Under the pieces are notes generated by a model that worked only from the letters and a program-made list of their open reading frames with translations, ran no database searches and had not been told where the DNA came from. Source: Spirillospora albida (lineage in GTDB: Bacteria; Actinomycetota; Actinomycetes; Streptosporangiales; Streptosporangiaceae). Taken from it: a stretch of 64,000 bases of DNA. How positions within the stretch are numbered: position 1 is the first letter of the stretch; each line of letters starts with the position of its first letter. The stretch is taken from contig NZ_JOFJ01000003.1 of the NCBI RefSeq assembly GCF_000718255.1, positions 310,001 to 374,000 on the forward strand, read 5' to 3'. This document shows positions 16,448 to 25,746 of the stretch, piece after piece. A program made the position numbers and the translations under genes.

Positions 16448-17368
16448 ATGATCGCGCAGGAGATCTCGGGCGGCCGGTTCGTCCGGCAGCCGAACCGGTT
16501 CACCGACACGATCACCGCGGACGGGTCGAGCGGGTATCCCGCCGAGCCCGGCCGGTACCGGCTGTTCGTGTCCTATGCCTGCCCCTGGGCGCACCGGACG
16601 CTGATCGTCCGGCGCCTCCTCGGCCTGGAGGCCGCCATCGGCGTCGGTGTCGTCGACCCGATCCGGGACGAGCGGGGCTGGCGGTTCCCCGAGCGCGACG
16701 AGGTGACCGGAGCGGTGTTCCTGTCCGAGCTGTACCTGTCGAGCGACCCGTCCTTCGAGGGCCGCTACACGGTGCCGTGCGTCTGGGACACGGTGACCGA
16801 GCGCCTGGTCACCAACGACTATCCGAAGATCACCACGATGTTCGAGACGGAGTTCGCCGCGCACCACCGCGCGGGCGCCCCCGACCTGTACCCGGCGGAG
16901 CTCCGCCTGGAGATCGACGCGCTGAACGAGGTCGTCTTCACGACCGTGAACAACGGCGTCTACAAGGCGGGGTTCGCCACCGCCCAGGACGCCTACGAGG
17001 AGGCGTTCGACGCCCTCTTCGAGACGCTCGACCGCCTGGAGGAGCGGCTGGCCGGCCGGCGCTACCTGTTCGGCGACCGCGTCACCGAGGCGGACGTCCG
17101 CCTGTACCCGACCCTGGCCCGGTTCGACGCGGTCTACTACTCGCACTTCAAGTGCAACCTGCGCCGGCTCGTCGACTATCCGAACCTGTGGGCGTACGCC
17201 CGCGACCTCTACGCGATCCCCGCGTTCGGCGGGACGACCGACTTCGACCACATCAAGCGGCACTACTACGGGACGCATCCGCACATCAACCCGTCCGGCG
17301 TCGTTCCCAAGGGGCCCGCCATGGACTGGACCGCCCCGCACGGCCGCGCGCACCTCGGCACCGGCTGA
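16448..17368 (+). CDS. glutathionyl-hydroquinone reductase-like (Xi-class GST) protein
   Basis: 306 residues. The N-terminal thioredoxin-fold domain carries YACPWAHR with the catalytic Cys45, the hallmark of Xi-class transferases (YqjG/ECM4). The C-terminal helical domain contains FGDRVTEADVRLYPTLARFDAVYYSHFKCN, also diagnostic. In other bacteria the family removes thiols from S-conjugated hydroquinones. Actinomycetes usually make mycothiol instead of glutathione, so the physiological thiol may differ. ATG at 16448 has a GGGAAGGGG tract 9-17 bases upstream. Monocistronic context. Confidence 0.88.
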   Translation: MIAQEISGGRFVRQPNRFTDTITADGSSGYPAEPGRYRLFVSYACPWAHRTLIVRRLLGLEAAIGVGVVDPIRDERGWRFPERDEVTGAVFLSELYLSSDPSFEGRYTVPCVWDTVTERLVTNDYPKITTMFETEFAAHHRAGAPDLYPAELRLEIDALNEVVFTTVNNGVYKAGFATAQDAYEEAFDALFETLDRLEERLAGRRYLFGDRVTEADVRLYPTLARFDAVYYSHFKCNLRRLVDYPNLWAYARDLYAIPAFGGTTDFDHIKRHYYGTHPHINPSGVVPKGPAMDWTAPHGRAHLGTG

Positions 17369-17491
17369 CCAGCGCGATCAGGATCCCGATCGTCCGACGC
17401 CCGGATCAGGCCACCGGAACGAAAGCGTTCAAACCCGGTCGAATCAGATCGTTATGCTGGCGATACTCCGACCCACATGAGAGGCCACGAC

Positions 17492-18163
17492 ATGCGCAGC
17501 CAATTCTTCGGCAACCTCGACCAGGGCCAGCCGCTCCCCGGCCACTTCGCGCTCCAGAACTCCAAGATGCTCCGCGTCCACCTGAACGGCGACGTCCTCG
17601 CCCGCCAGGGGTCCATGGTCGCCTTCCAGGGCCAGATGGAGTTCGACTACGAGGGTTCGGGCGGCATCGGCAAGTTCATGAAGAAGGCCCTCACCGGCGA
17701 GGGCGTCCCGCTCATGCGGGTCAAGGGCCAGGGCCTCCTCTTCGTCGCCAACGACGCCGACGACATCCACCTCTTCTACCTGGAGAACGAGGGCATCACC
17801 GTCAACGGCAAGAACATCCTCGCCTACGACTCCACCCTCCAGTCCGACATCCAGCGCGTCCAGGGCGCCGGGATCGCCGCGGGCGGCCTGTTCAACACCA
17901 CTCTGCAGGGCACCGGCTGGGTCGCCCTCACCACCCACGGCACCCCGGTCATGCTCGACTGCGGCCGCGCCCCGACGTTCGCCGACGGCCAGTCCGCCGT
18001 CGCGTGGAGCACCAGCCTCCAGGTCGGCGTCAACCGCACCTTCAAGGCCGGCGCCCTGATCGGCCGCGGCAGCGGCGAGGCCATGCAGCTCGCGTTCCAG
18101 GGCCAGGGCTTCGTCCTCGTCCAGGCCAGCGAGGGCCCCACTGTGGCGCCGCACACTCACTGA
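17492..18163 (+). CDS. AIM24 family protein
   Basis: 223 residues. ATG at 17492 has GAGAGG eight bases upstream; a start five codons earlier lacks one. Repeated beta segments such as MLRVHLNGDVLARQGSMVAFQG, VKGQGLLFVANDADDIHLF and FQGQGFVLVQASEG match the AIM24/DUF124 fold, a beta-rich barrel related to tryptophan RNA-binding attenuator-like folds. Function in bacteria is not established. A terminator follows at 18194-18235. Confidence 0.88.
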   Translation: MRSQFFGNLDQGQPLPGHFALQNSKMLRVHLNGDVLARQGSMVAFQGQMEFDYEGSGGIGKFMKKALTGEGVPLMRVKGQGLLFVANDADDIHLFYLENEGITVNGKNILAYDSTLQSDIQRVQGAGIAAGGLFNTTLQGTGWVALTTHGTPVMLDCGRAPTFADGQSAVAWSTSLQVGVNRTFKAGALIGRGSGEAMQLAFQGQGFVLVQASEGPTVAPHTH

Positions 18164-18193
18164 CGTCTTTTCGGAGAGTGAAATAGGACGAAC

Positions 18194-18235
18194 GTCCCGC
18201 AATTGCCTGAGAAGCGGCCCCTTCTCAGGCGGGAC
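18194..18235 (+). terminator. terminator after AIM24 gene
   Basis: CCTGAGAAG (18206-18214) pairs with CTTCTCAGG (18221-18229). GTCCCG (18194-18199) and CGGGAC (18230-18235) form an outer stem. It separates the AIM24 gene from kgd. Confidence 0.7.
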
Positions 18236-18280
18236 GGGCCACTCCACCGCAGGTTGGCGTCTCGGTGCGGTAAGTACGAG

Positions 18281-18286
18281 TAGCCT
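18281..18286 (+). promoter_or_regulatory. candidate -10 box of kgd
   Basis: TAGCCT lies about 53 bases before the GTG start of kgd, just after the terminator of the preceding gene. No good -35 element is seen at 17-18 bases, so this is only a candidate. Confidence 0.3.
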
Positions 18287-18338
18287 TGATGCCGTCTCTT
18301 ATCTCACTTGCGAGCTGCGGAAGAGGGCGATCTCCGCC

Positions 18339-21300
18339 GTGTCGACAGAGTCAGCGCAGACCAGTGCCGACCCAAAGATCACAGACTTCGGTGCCAATGA
18401 GTGGCTGGTCGACGAGCTGTACCAGAAGTACCTCGAGGACCCCAACTCGGTCGACGAGGCCTGGTGGAACTTCTTCGCGGACTACCAGCCGGGCTCCCGG
18501 CCGTCCGTGACCACCGCTCCGGAGGAGGGCGCGGCGGCGGCCGGCGTCCCGAGCGGCACCGCGGCCGCGCCGCCGACACAGCCCCCGCCGGTGCAGGCGC
18601 CCAAGGCGCCTCCCGCCGAGCCGGCCCCCAAGGGCGCGGCCAAGGCGGCCCCGCCGCCGGCGCCCGAGGGCGCCGAGGAGGTGCGGCTGCGCGGCGTCGC
18701 CGCCCGGACGGCCCTCAACATGGAGGCCAGCCTCTCGGTGCCGACCGCGACGAGCGTGCGCGCCGTCCCGGCCAAGCTGCTGATCGACAACCGGATCGTC
18801 ATCAACAACCACCTCAAGCGCGGGCGGGGCGGGAAGGTCTCCTTCACCCACCTGATCGGGTACGCGATCGTCAAGGCGCTCGCGGCGATGCCCGAGATGA
18901 ACGCCGCGTACACCGAGGTGGACGGCAAGCCGGTGCTGGTCAGGCCCGAGCACGTCAACTTCGGGCTGGCGATCGACCTGCAGAAGCCCGACGGCACCCG
19001 GCAGCTGGTGGTGCCGAGCATCAAGGCCGCCGACACGCTGGACTTCCGCCAGTTCTGGGCCGCCTACGAGGAGATCGTCCGCAAGGCGCGCGGCAACAAG
19101 CTCACCCTCGAGGACTACCAGGGCACCACGATCAGCCTGACGAACCCGGGCACGATCGGCACGGTCCACTCGGTGCCGCGCCTCATGCCGGGCCAGGGCA
19201 CGATCATCGGTGTGGGCGCGATGGAGCACCCCGCGGAGTTCGCGGGCGCGTCGGAGGACACGCTGTCCCGGATGGGGATCAGCAAGGTCATGACGCTGAC
19301 CTCCACCTACGACCACCGGATCATCCAGGGCGCCCAGTCCGGCGACTTCCTGCGGCGCATCCACCGGCTCCTGCTGGGCGAGGAGGAGTTCTACGACGAG
19401 ATCTTCGAGGCCCTGCGCATCCCGTACGAGCCGGTGCGCTGGGTCAAGGACATCTCCGCCTCGCACGAGGACGACGTCGCCAAGGTCGCCCGCGTCCACG
19501 AGCTGATCCACGCCTACCGGGTCCGCGGCCACCTGATGGCCGACACCGACCCGCTGGAGTACAAGCAGCGCCGGCACCCCGACCTCGACATCCTCAAGCA
19601 CGGCCTCACCCTGTGGGACCTGGAGCGCGAGTTCGCGACCGGCGGGTTCGGCGGCAAGTCGACGATGAAGCTGCGCGAGATCCTCGGCGTGCTGCGGATG
19701 GCGTACTGCCGGACGGTCGGCATCGAGTACATGCACATCCAGGACCCGGAGGAGCGCGCCTGGATCCAGGAGCGCGTGGAGGTCCCGCACGACAAGCCGT
19801 CGCGCGAGGAGCAGCTGCACGTCCTGCGCCGGCTGAACAGCGCCGAGGCGTTCGAGACGTTCCTGCAGACGAAGTTCGTCGGGCAGAAGCGGTTCTCGCT
19901 GGAGGGCGGCGAGTCCGTCATCCCGCTGCTCGACTCGGTGATCTCGGCGGCCGCCAAGGCGAACCTGGACGAGGTCGTCATCGGCATGGCGCACCGCGGC
20001 CGGCTGAACGTCCTCGCCAACATCGTCGGCAAGTCCTACGCGCAGATCTTCGGTGAGTTCGAGGGCAACCTCGACCCCCGCAGCGCGCAGGGCTCCGGCG
20101 ACGTGAAGTACCACCTCGGCGCGTCCGGCGACTTCGTCGCCGACGACGGGTCGAAGATCCGCTGTGAGCTGGTCGCGAACCCGTCGCACCTGGAGACCGT
20201 CGACCCGGTGCTGGAGGGCGTGGTCCGGGCGAAGCAGGACGTCCTGGACGTCGGCGAGGGCGGCTTCACCGTCCTGCCGGTCCTGATCCACGGCGACGCC
20301 GCGTTCGCCGGGCAGGGCGTCGTCGCCGAGACGCTGAACCTGTCGCAGCTGCGCGGCTACCGCACCGGCGGCACCGTGCACGTGGTGATCAACAACCAGG
20401 TCGGGTTCACCACCGCGCCCGAGTACTCGCGCTCCAGCGTGTACGCGACGGACGTGGCCCGGATGATCCAGGCGCCGATCTTCCACGTGAACGGCGACGA
20501 CCCGGAGATGTGCGCCCGCGTGGCGCGGCTGGCGTTCGAGTACCGGCAGACGTTCAAGAAGGACGTCGTCATCGACATGGTCTGCTACCGGCGGCGCGGC
20601 CACAACGAGTCGGACAACCCGTCGTTCACGCAGCCGCTGATGTACGACCTGATCGACGCGAAGCGTTCGGTGCGCAAGCTCTACACCGAGGCGCTGATCG
20701 GCCGCGGCGACATCACGGTCGAGGAGGCCGAGCAGGCGCTGCGCGACTACCAGGAGCAGCTGGAGCGGGCCTTCACCGAGACCCGCGAGGCCGTGAAGAA
20801 GCCCCTGGAGCCGGGGTCGGTCGTCAAGCCGGACGTCGAGGAGAGCATCCCGATCGACCACGCGTCGGCCGGGTCCGCGATCCCGCCGGAGACCGTCAAG
20901 CGGATCATCGACTCGCAGGTCTCGCTGCCGGAGGGCTTCAGCGTCCACCCGCGCCTGCAGCCGATCCTGCAGCGCCGCGCGCAGATGGTCGAGGACGACG
21001 CGCTCGACTGGGCGACCGGCGAGCTGCTCGCGCTCGGGTCGCTGCTGATCGACGGCCGCCCGGTGCGGCTCGTCGGGCAGGACAGCCGGCGCGGCACGTT
21101 CGGCCAGCGGCACGCGGTGCTCGTCGACCGCAAGACGGGCGAGGAGCACACGCCGCTGAAGCAGTTCGGGCAGGGCGTGTCGAAGTTCTACGTGCACGAC
21201 TCGCTGCTCAGCGAGTACGCGGCGATGGGCTTCGAGTACGGCTACTCGATGACGCGGCCGGACGCCCTGGTCTGCTGGGAGGCCCAGTTCGGCGACTTCG

Positions 21301-22037
21301 CCAACGGCGCCCAGTCGGTCGTGGACGAGTACATCTCGTCCGGTGAGCAGAAGTGGGGTCAGCACTCCGCGGTCGTGCTCCTGCTGCCGCACGGGTACGA
21401 GGGCCAGGGGCCCGACCACTCGTCCGCGCGGATCGAGCGCTACCTGCAGATGTGCGCGCAGGACAACATGACGGTCGTGTACCCGACGACCCCGGCGAAC
21501 TACTTCCACCTGCTGCGCTGGCAGGTGCTGTCGGGCCGCGGCAAGCCGCTCGTGGTGTTCACGCCGAAGTCGCTGCTGCGGCACAAGGCGGCGACGTCGC
21601 CGGTCGCGGAGATCACCCAGGGCGCGTTCCAGCCGGTGATCCCGGAGTCGAACCCGGCGATCGACCCGGCGGGGGTGCGGCGGGTGCTGCTCACCACCGG
21701 CAAGATCTACTACGACGTGGCGGCGGCGCGGGACGCGAAGGGCGCCACCGACACCGCGATCGTGCGGGTCGAGCGGCTGTACCCGCCGCCGGTCGACGAG
21801 ATCAAGGCGGAGCTGGCGAAGTACCCGGGGCACACCGAGGTCGTGTTCGTCCAGGACGAGCCGGCGAACATGGGCGCGTGGCCGTTCATGGCGCTGAAGC
21901 TGCCGCACCACATCGAGGGGCTGAGGCTGACGCGCGTGTCGCGTCCGGCGTCGTCGTCTCCGGCGGTGGGGTCGGCGAAGCTGCACATGGCGGAGCAGGA
22001 GGCGCTGCTCGCCCGCCTGTTCGGCGACGACCAGTAG
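18339..22037 (+). CDS. kgd: multifunctional 2-oxoglutarate metabolism enzyme Kgd (2-oxoglutarate dehydrogenase E1 with E2 domain)
   Basis: 1232 residues, the usual length for actinobacterial Kgd/OdhA. The GTG start gives an N-terminal segment NEWLVDELYQKYLEDP typical of E1o, then a Pro/Ala linker (about 50-110). Next is an E2-type acyltransferase domain without a lipoyl domain; its catalytic His is about residue 326 in TYDHRI. The C-terminal two thirds is the thiamine-diphosphate dehydrogenase, with VIGMAHRGRLNVLAN, HVNGDDPEMCARVARLAFEY and RRRGHNESDNPSF. It works in the TCA cycle with a lipoamide dehydrogenase and a separate lipoylated E2. A DUF6104 gene follows, as in many actinobacteria. 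Confidence 0.97.
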   Translation: MSTESAQTSADPKITDFGANEWLVDELYQKYLEDPNSVDEAWWNFFADYQPGSRPSVTTAPEEGAAAAGVPSGTAAAPPTQPPPVQAPKAPPAEPAPKGAAKAAPPPAPEGAEEVRLRGVAARTALNMEASLSVPTATSVRAVPAKLLIDNRIVINNHLKRGRGGKVSFTHLIGYAIVKALAAMPEMNAAYTEVDGKPVLVRPEHVNFGLAIDLQKPDGTRQLVVPSIKAADTLDFRQFWAAYEEIVRKARGNKLTLEDYQGTTISLTNPGTIGTVHSVPRLMPGQGTIIGVGAMEHPAEFAGASEDTLSRMGISKVMTLTSTYDHRIIQGAQSGDFLRRIHRLLLGEEEFYDEIFEALRIPYEPVRWVKDISASHEDDVAKVARVHELIHAYRVRGHLMADTDPLEYKQRRHPDLDILKHGLTLWDLEREFATGGFGGKSTMKLREILGVLRMAYCRTVGIEYMHIQDPEERAWIQERVEVPHDKPSREEQLHVLRRLNSAEAFETFLQTKFVGQKRFSLEGGESVIPLLDSVISAAAKANLDEVVIGMAHRGRLNVLANIVGKSYAQIFGEFEGNLDPRSAQGSGDVKYHLGASGDFVADDGSKIRCELVANPSHLETVDPVLEGVVRAKQDVLDVGEGGFTVLPVLIHGDAAFAGQGVVAETLNLSQLRGYRTGGTVHVVINNQVGFTTAPEYSRSSVYATDVARMIQAPIFHVNGDDPEMCARVARLAFEYRQTFKKDVVIDMVCYRRRGHNESDNPSFTQPLMYDLIDAKRSVRKLYTEALIGRGDITVEEAEQALRDYQEQLERAFTETREAVKKPLEPGSVVKPDVEESIPIDHASAGSAIPPETVKRIIDSQVSLPEGFSVHPRLQPILQRRAQMVEDDALDWATGELLALGSLLIDGRPVRLVGQDSRRGTFGQRHAVLVDRKTGEEHTPLKQFGQGVSKFYVHDSLLSEYAAMGFEYGYSMTRPDALVCWEAQFGDFANGAQSVVDEYISSGEQKWGQHSAVVLLLPHGYEGQGPDHSSARIERYLQMCAQDNMTVVYPTTPANYFHLLRWQVLSGRGKPLVVFTPKSLLRHKAATSPVAEITQGAFQPVIPESNPAIDPAGVRRVLLTTGKIYYDVAAARDAKGATDTAIVRVERLYPPPVDEIKAELAKYPGHTEVVFVQDEPANMGAWPFMALKLPHHIEGLRLTRVSRPASSSPAVGSAKLHMAEQEALLARLFGDDQ

Positions 22038-22111
22038 AGACGGGACGGTCCGGAGGCTCCGGTGCGCGTTCGCGCCGGGGCCTTCGGCGTCCCCGCGGGA
22101 AAGGGCACGGC

Positions 22112-22294
22112 ATGTACTTCACCGACCGCGGGATCGAGGAGCTGGCCGAGCGGCGGGGCCACGAGGAGGTGAGCCTGACGTGGCTGGCGGAGCGCCTCCG
22201 CGAGTTCGTCGACCTGAACCCGGACTTCGAGGTTCCGGTGGACCGCCTGGCGACCTGGCTCGCCCGGCTCGACGACGAGGATGAGGACGAGTAA
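22112..22294 (+). CDS. DUF6104 family small protein
   Basis: 60 residues, acidic and helical, opening MYFTDRGIEELAERRG and ending in a run of Asp/Glu. It is a conserved partner gene found directly after kgd in streptomycetes and relatives. Its role is unknown; position suggests a link to 2-oxoglutarate dehydrogenase. ATG at 22112 is preceded by GGGAAAGGG. No membrane segment or cysteine is present. Confidence 0.75.
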   Translation: MYFTDRGIEELAERRGHEEVSLTWLAERLREFVDLNPDFEVPVDRLATWLARLDDEDEDE

Positions 22295-22297
22295 CGC

Positions 22298-22337
22298 GAT
22301 ATGTCTTGACCGCCGTCCTGGACGCGACATATCTTGA
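22298..22337. promoter_or_regulatory. inverted/direct repeat operator of DUF4097-PadR operon
   Basis: GATATGTC (22298-22305) and GACATATC (22326-22333) are exact reverse complements. Each is followed by TTGA, so the two 14-mers starting GCGA at 22296 and 22324 are also 12/14 identical direct repeats 28 bases apart. The site lies 36-75 bases before the DUF4097 ATG and is a good candidate for binding by the PadR repressor encoded in the same operon. Confidence 0.55.
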
Positions 22338-22372
22338 AGTCGTCGAGAGAGGCCGAGGTAAGGGGCGCCACG

Positions 22373-23185
22373 ATGCCGCGCTGGACGATCGATGAACCGA
22401 CCGCGCTCGACTTCGACGGCGTGGTCGCGCTGCGGGCCACACTGATCACGGGGAGCATATCGGTGCTCGCCTCCGACGAGCGGCCATCGGTCATGGTCAG
22501 CCTGGTGGAGGGGCCGCCGCTGATCGTGGCGCACGAGGCGGGCATCCTGACGATCACCCATGAGAAGCGCTGGGAAGGGCTGCTGACCTGGCTGCGCACC
22601 CAAAAGTGCCGTGCGGACATCACGGTCACGGTCCCGCCCGACTGCCCGGTCGGCCTCAACCTCGTGACCGCGGAGGCGGTCATCACGGGGCTGACGGCGC
22701 CCGCCCACATCAAGAGCGTGTCCGGCGACGTGACCCTCGACGGGGTGACCGGCACGATCGACGCGAACACCGCGTCCGGCGCGATCGAGGCCCGGGAAGT
22801 GGACGGCACGGTGTCGTTCACGTCCGTGGCGGGCGACCTGTCCCTCGCGGGCGGCGCCGTCGACCGGCTGTCGGCGCAGACCGTCAGCGGCCGTGTCGCC
22901 GCCGACGTCGACCTGATCGGGGTGGGCGACGTCCACGTGCACACCGTGTCCGGCGAGGTGACGCTCCGGATCCCCGAATCCGCGGACGCCGAGGTCACCC
23001 TGAGCTCCGCCGGCGGGCGGGTCACCTCGTCCTTCCCCGGGCTCTCCCGCGCCGACCGGACCGGTTTCCAGACGGTGTCCGGCAAGATCGGAGACGGTTC
23101 GGGCCGGCTGTCGGTGAACTCGGTGGCGGGTTCCATCGCGCTCATGGGCCGCCCGGACGACCCCGACGCCGAGATGGAGAAGTGA
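22373..23185 (+). CDS. DUF4097 family beta-strand repeat protein
   Basis: 270 residues. After an N-terminal sandwich-like part the protein is a ladder of short strands with repeats such as IKSVSGDVTLDGVTG, ANTASGAIEAREVDG, AQTVSGRVAADVD and VNSVAGSIALMG. This is the DUF4097/toastrack-type beta-solenoid found with phage-shock and envelope-stress proteins. No signal peptide or membrane helix. It is translationally adjacent (one base) to padR, so the regulator probably controls it. ATG at 22373 follows AGGGG. Confidence 0.85.
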   Translation: MPRWTIDEPTALDFDGVVALRATLITGSISVLASDERPSVMVSLVEGPPLIVAHEAGILTITHEKRWEGLLTWLRTQKCRADITVTVPPDCPVGLNLVTAEAVITGLTAPAHIKSVSGDVTLDGVTGTIDANTASGAIEAREVDGTVSFTSVAGDLSLAGGAVDRLSAQTVSGRVAADVDLIGVGDVHVHTVSGEVTLRIPESADAEVTLSSAGGRVTSSFPGLSRADRTGFQTVSGKIGDGSGRLSVNSVAGSIALMGRPDDPDAEMEK

Positions 23186-23186
23186 C

Positions 23187-23879
23187 GTGAGCCCCGTTTT
23201 CGGCCATGGCCGCCTGCGGCTGTACCTGCTGAAGCTGCTGGAGGAGAGCCCGCGGCACGGCTACGAGGTGATCCGGCTGCTGCGCGACCGGTTCCTCGGC
23301 GTGTACTCGCCCTCCCCCGGCACGATCTACCCGCGGCTGGCGCGGCTGGAGGCGGAGGGCCTGGTCAGCCATGAGGTCGTCAAGGGCAAGAAGGTCTACT
23401 CGCTGACCGACGACGGCCGCGCCGAACTCGAACGGCGGATGGACGAGCTCGCCGACCTGGAGGACGAGATCTCCGCGTCCGCGCAGGAGTTCGCGCGGGG
23501 CGTCCAGGAGGACGTCCGGCAGACCGTCCGGACCCTCCGGGAGGAGCTCACGCAGGCCGCCCGGACGATGCGCGACCAGGGCCGCACCACGTCGAAGGAG
23601 GCGTGGAGGGAGCAGAAGGACCACTGGCGCGAGCAGACGCAGACGTGGAAGGAGGAGTGGCGGCAGAACTGGGAGGACGCGTGGAAGACCGCGACCGGCA
23701 CTCCCGACGAGGTCGCCCGCCTCAAGCTGGAGCGGCTGCTCCGCACGTTCGTCGAGGACGTCCGCAAGGCGGCCAAGAACGCCAAGCTGGACGCGGACGC
23801 CCTCGCCGCCGCCCAGGCCCTGCTGGGCGAGACCCGGGAGCGGCTGAAGGACGAGGTGTTCCGCAAGGACGGGCGCTGA
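23187..23879 (+). CDS. PadR family transcriptional regulator
   Basis: 230 residues from GTG, one base after the DUF4097 stop. The winged-helix domain (about 1-85) has the PadR signature LYLLKLLEESPRHGYEVIRLLRDRF, then YSPSPGTIYPRLARLEAEGLV. The C-terminal 140 residues form long charged helices (TWKEEWRQNWEDAWKTATG), longer than in PadR itself, and probably dimerise or sense a ligand. Such PadR-DUF4097 operons are usually autorepressed; the repeat at 22298-22337 is the likely operator. The same motif occurs at the DUF1707 promoter at 7.99 kb. Confidence 0.9.
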   Translation: MSPVFGHGRLRLYLLKLLEESPRHGYEVIRLLRDRFLGVYSPSPGTIYPRLARLEAEGLVSHEVVKGKKVYSLTDDGRAELERRMDELADLEDEISASAQEFARGVQEDVRQTVRTLREELTQAARTMRDQGRTTSKEAWREQKDHWREQTQTWKEEWRQNWEDAWKTATGTPDEVARLKLERLLRTFVEDVRKAAKNAKLDADALAAAQALLGETRERLKDEVFRKDGR

Positions 23880-23894
23880 GCGCCAATCCCCGTC

Positions 23895-24863
23895 TCACGG
23901 CGTGAAGACGATCTTTCCGAAGAGGTCGCCGTCCGCCATCGCGGCGAACCCCTCGCGCGCCTCGGCGAGGGGCAGCACGCGGTCGATCGGCGGCCGCGTG
24001 CCCGTCTTCACCAGGAACCGCGCGAGCCGCTCCAGCTGCGCCCGCGTCCCCATCGTCGAGCCGACCACCGACAGCTGCAGGAAGAACACCCGGTTCAGCT
24101 CGGCCGGCGGCACCTGCCCGCTCGTCGCCCCGGACACCACGATCCGGCCGCCGGGACGCAGCGACTTCAGCGAATGCGACCAGGTCGCCTGCCCCACGGT
24201 CTCGATCACGGCGTCGACCCGCTCCGGCAGCCGCGCGCCCGGCTCGAACACGGCGTCCGCGCCGAGGTCCCGCGCCCGCTTCCGCTTGGCCTCGCTGCGG
24301 CTCGTCGCGTAGACGCGGAAGCCGGCCGCCGACGCCAGCGCGATCGCCGCCGTCGCGACACCGCCGCCCGCCCCCTGCACCAGGACGGACGACCCGGGCT
24401 CCAGGTCCGCCTTGCCGAACAGCATCCGGTACGCGGTCAGCCACGCCGTCGGCAGGCACGCCGCCTCCTCGAACGACAGTTCCGCCGGCTTGCGGACGAG
24501 ATTGCGGCGCGGCACCGCGACCCTCTCCGCGAACGTCCCGTCGTGGAGCTCCGACAGCAGCGACCGCTTCGGGTCGAGGGTCTCGTCGCCGCCGCCCCGG
24601 TCAGGGTCGCCGATCACGGAGTGGACGATGACCTCGTCGCCGTCCTCGTCGATCCCGGCGGCGTCGCAGCCGAGGATCATCGGGAGACGCTCGGCGGGCA
24701 GCCCCACGCCCTTCAGCGACCACAGGTCGTGGTGGTTGAGCGCGGCGGCCTTGACCGTGACGGTCGTCCACCCGTCCGGGACCTCGGGGTCGGGCCTCTC
24801 CCCCAGCGTGAGCCCGTTCAGCGGATTGTCGGCGTCGATCTGCGTGGCCGTGACAGCGAACAT
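23895..24863 (-). CDS. zinc-free MDR oxidoreductase, quinone-oxidoreductase-like
   Basis: 322 residues of the medium-chain dehydrogenase fold. It has ALNHHDLWSLKGVG and GCDAAGI at the N-terminal domain and the NADP-binding motif VQGAGGGVATAAIALA with TSRSEAKRKRARDLGA. The cysteine zinc ligands of alcohol dehydrogenases are absent, so it is probably an NADPH-dependent enoyl or quinone reductase. ATG at 24863 has TAGGGT six bases upstream (24870-24875 on the plus strand) and no ribosome site, so the mRNA is probably leaderless. Confidence 0.85.
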   Translation of the reverse strand: MFAVTATQIDADNPLNGLTLGERPDPEVPDGWTTVTVKAAALNHHDLWSLKGVGLPAERLPMILGCDAAGIDEDGDEVIVHSVIGDPDRGGGDETLDPKRSLLSELHDGTFAERVAVPRRNLVRKPAELSFEEAACLPTAWLTAYRMLFGKADLEPGSSVLVQGAGGGVATAAIALASAAGFRVYATSRSEAKRKRARDLGADAVFEPGARLPERVDAVIETVGQATWSHSLKSLRPGGRIVVSGATSGQVPPAELNRVFFLQLSVVGSTMGTRAQLERLARFLVKTGTRPPIDRVLPLAEAREGFAAMADGDLFGKIVFTP

Positions 24864-24939
24864 GCCCGCACCCTAGCCGCTCCCGCGGACGCCGGACGGC
24901 CCGCCCCCGACGCGGGGACGGGCCGTCGGACGCGCCGCG

Positions 24940-25746
24940 TCAGAGGACCTTGGAGAGGAAGTCCTGCGTGCGGGGGTGCTGGGGGCGTGCGATGACGTCA
25001 CGGGGGGTGCCCGCCTCCACGACCACGCCGCCGTCCATGAAGACGAGCGAGTCGCCGACCTCGCGGGCGAAGCCCATCTCGTGCGTGACGACGACCATGG
25101 TCATGCCGTCCCGCGCGAGCTGCTTCATGACCTCGAGGACGTCGCCGACCAGCTCGGGGTCGAGCGCCGACGTCGGCTCGTCGAACAGCATCAGCGCGGG
25201 TTCCATGGCGAGCGCCCGCGCGATCGCGACCCGCTGCTGCTGCCCGCCGGACAGCTGCGCCGGGTAGCTCTGCGCCTTGTCGGCCAGCCCGACCCGCTCC
25301 AGCAGCGCCAGCCCGCGCTCTTTGACCTGCGCCTTCGGCTGCCTCTTCACCCGGAGCGGCGCCTCCATGATGTTGTCCAGCGCCGTCATGTGCGGGAACA
25401 GGTTGAAGCGCTGGAACACCATTCCGATCTCGCGGCGCTGCGCGGCGACCTCCCTGTCGCGCAGCTCGTACAGCTTGCCGCCCTTCTCGCGGTAGCCGAC
25501 GAGGTGCCCGTTCACCCACAGCCGTCCTGCGTTGATCTTCTCCAGGTGGTTGATGCAGCGCAGGAACGTCGACTTCCCGGACCCGGACGGCCCGATGACG
25601 CACATCACCTCGCCCCGCCGCACCTCCAGGTCGATGCCCTTGAGCACCTCGACCCGCCCGAACGACTTGTGGACCTGCTCGGCCTTGACCATCGGCCCGG
25701 TGTCGGCGGACGACCGCTCCCCGGCCGGATCCTTCTGCACGTTCAT
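24940..25746 (-). CDS. polar amino-acid ABC transporter ATPase (GlnQ type)
   Basis: 268 residues. Walker A GPSGSGKST, signature LSGGQQQR, Walker B LMLFDEPTSALDPE and the switch His VVTHEMGFAREV are all intact. The family tag FQRFNLFPHMTALDNI marks GlnQ/HisP-type importers of polar amino acids. ATG at 25746 overlaps the permease stop (ATGA), so the two are co-translated. The gene ends the operon SBP-permease-ATPase. A later internal Met (VKAEQVHKSFG) is a possible shorter start. Confidence 0.95.
   Translation of the reverse strand: MNVQKDPAGERSSADTGPMVKAEQVHKSFGRVEVLKGIDLEVRRGEVMCVIGPSGSGKSTFLRCINHLEKINAGRLWVNGHLVGYREKGGKLYELRDREVAAQRREIGMVFQRFNLFPHMTALDNIMEAPLRVKRQPKAQVKERGLALLERVGLADKAQSYPAQLSGGQQQRVAIARALAMEPALMLFDEPTSALDPELVGDVLEVMKQLARDGMTMVVVTHEMGFAREVGDSLVFMDGGVVVEAGTPRDVIARPQHPRTQDFLSKVL

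Noticed and set aside
15115..16515. 466-residue minus-strand frame opposite the DapB-like gene
   Set aside because: It crosses a promoter region and two genes on the other strand and has no recognisable domain.
18351..21986. 1211-residue open frame on the minus strand opposite kgd
   Set aside because: It is a codon-bias shadow of the strongly conserved kgd gene; its translation is low-complexity Arg/Val/Leu/Asp and has no domain.
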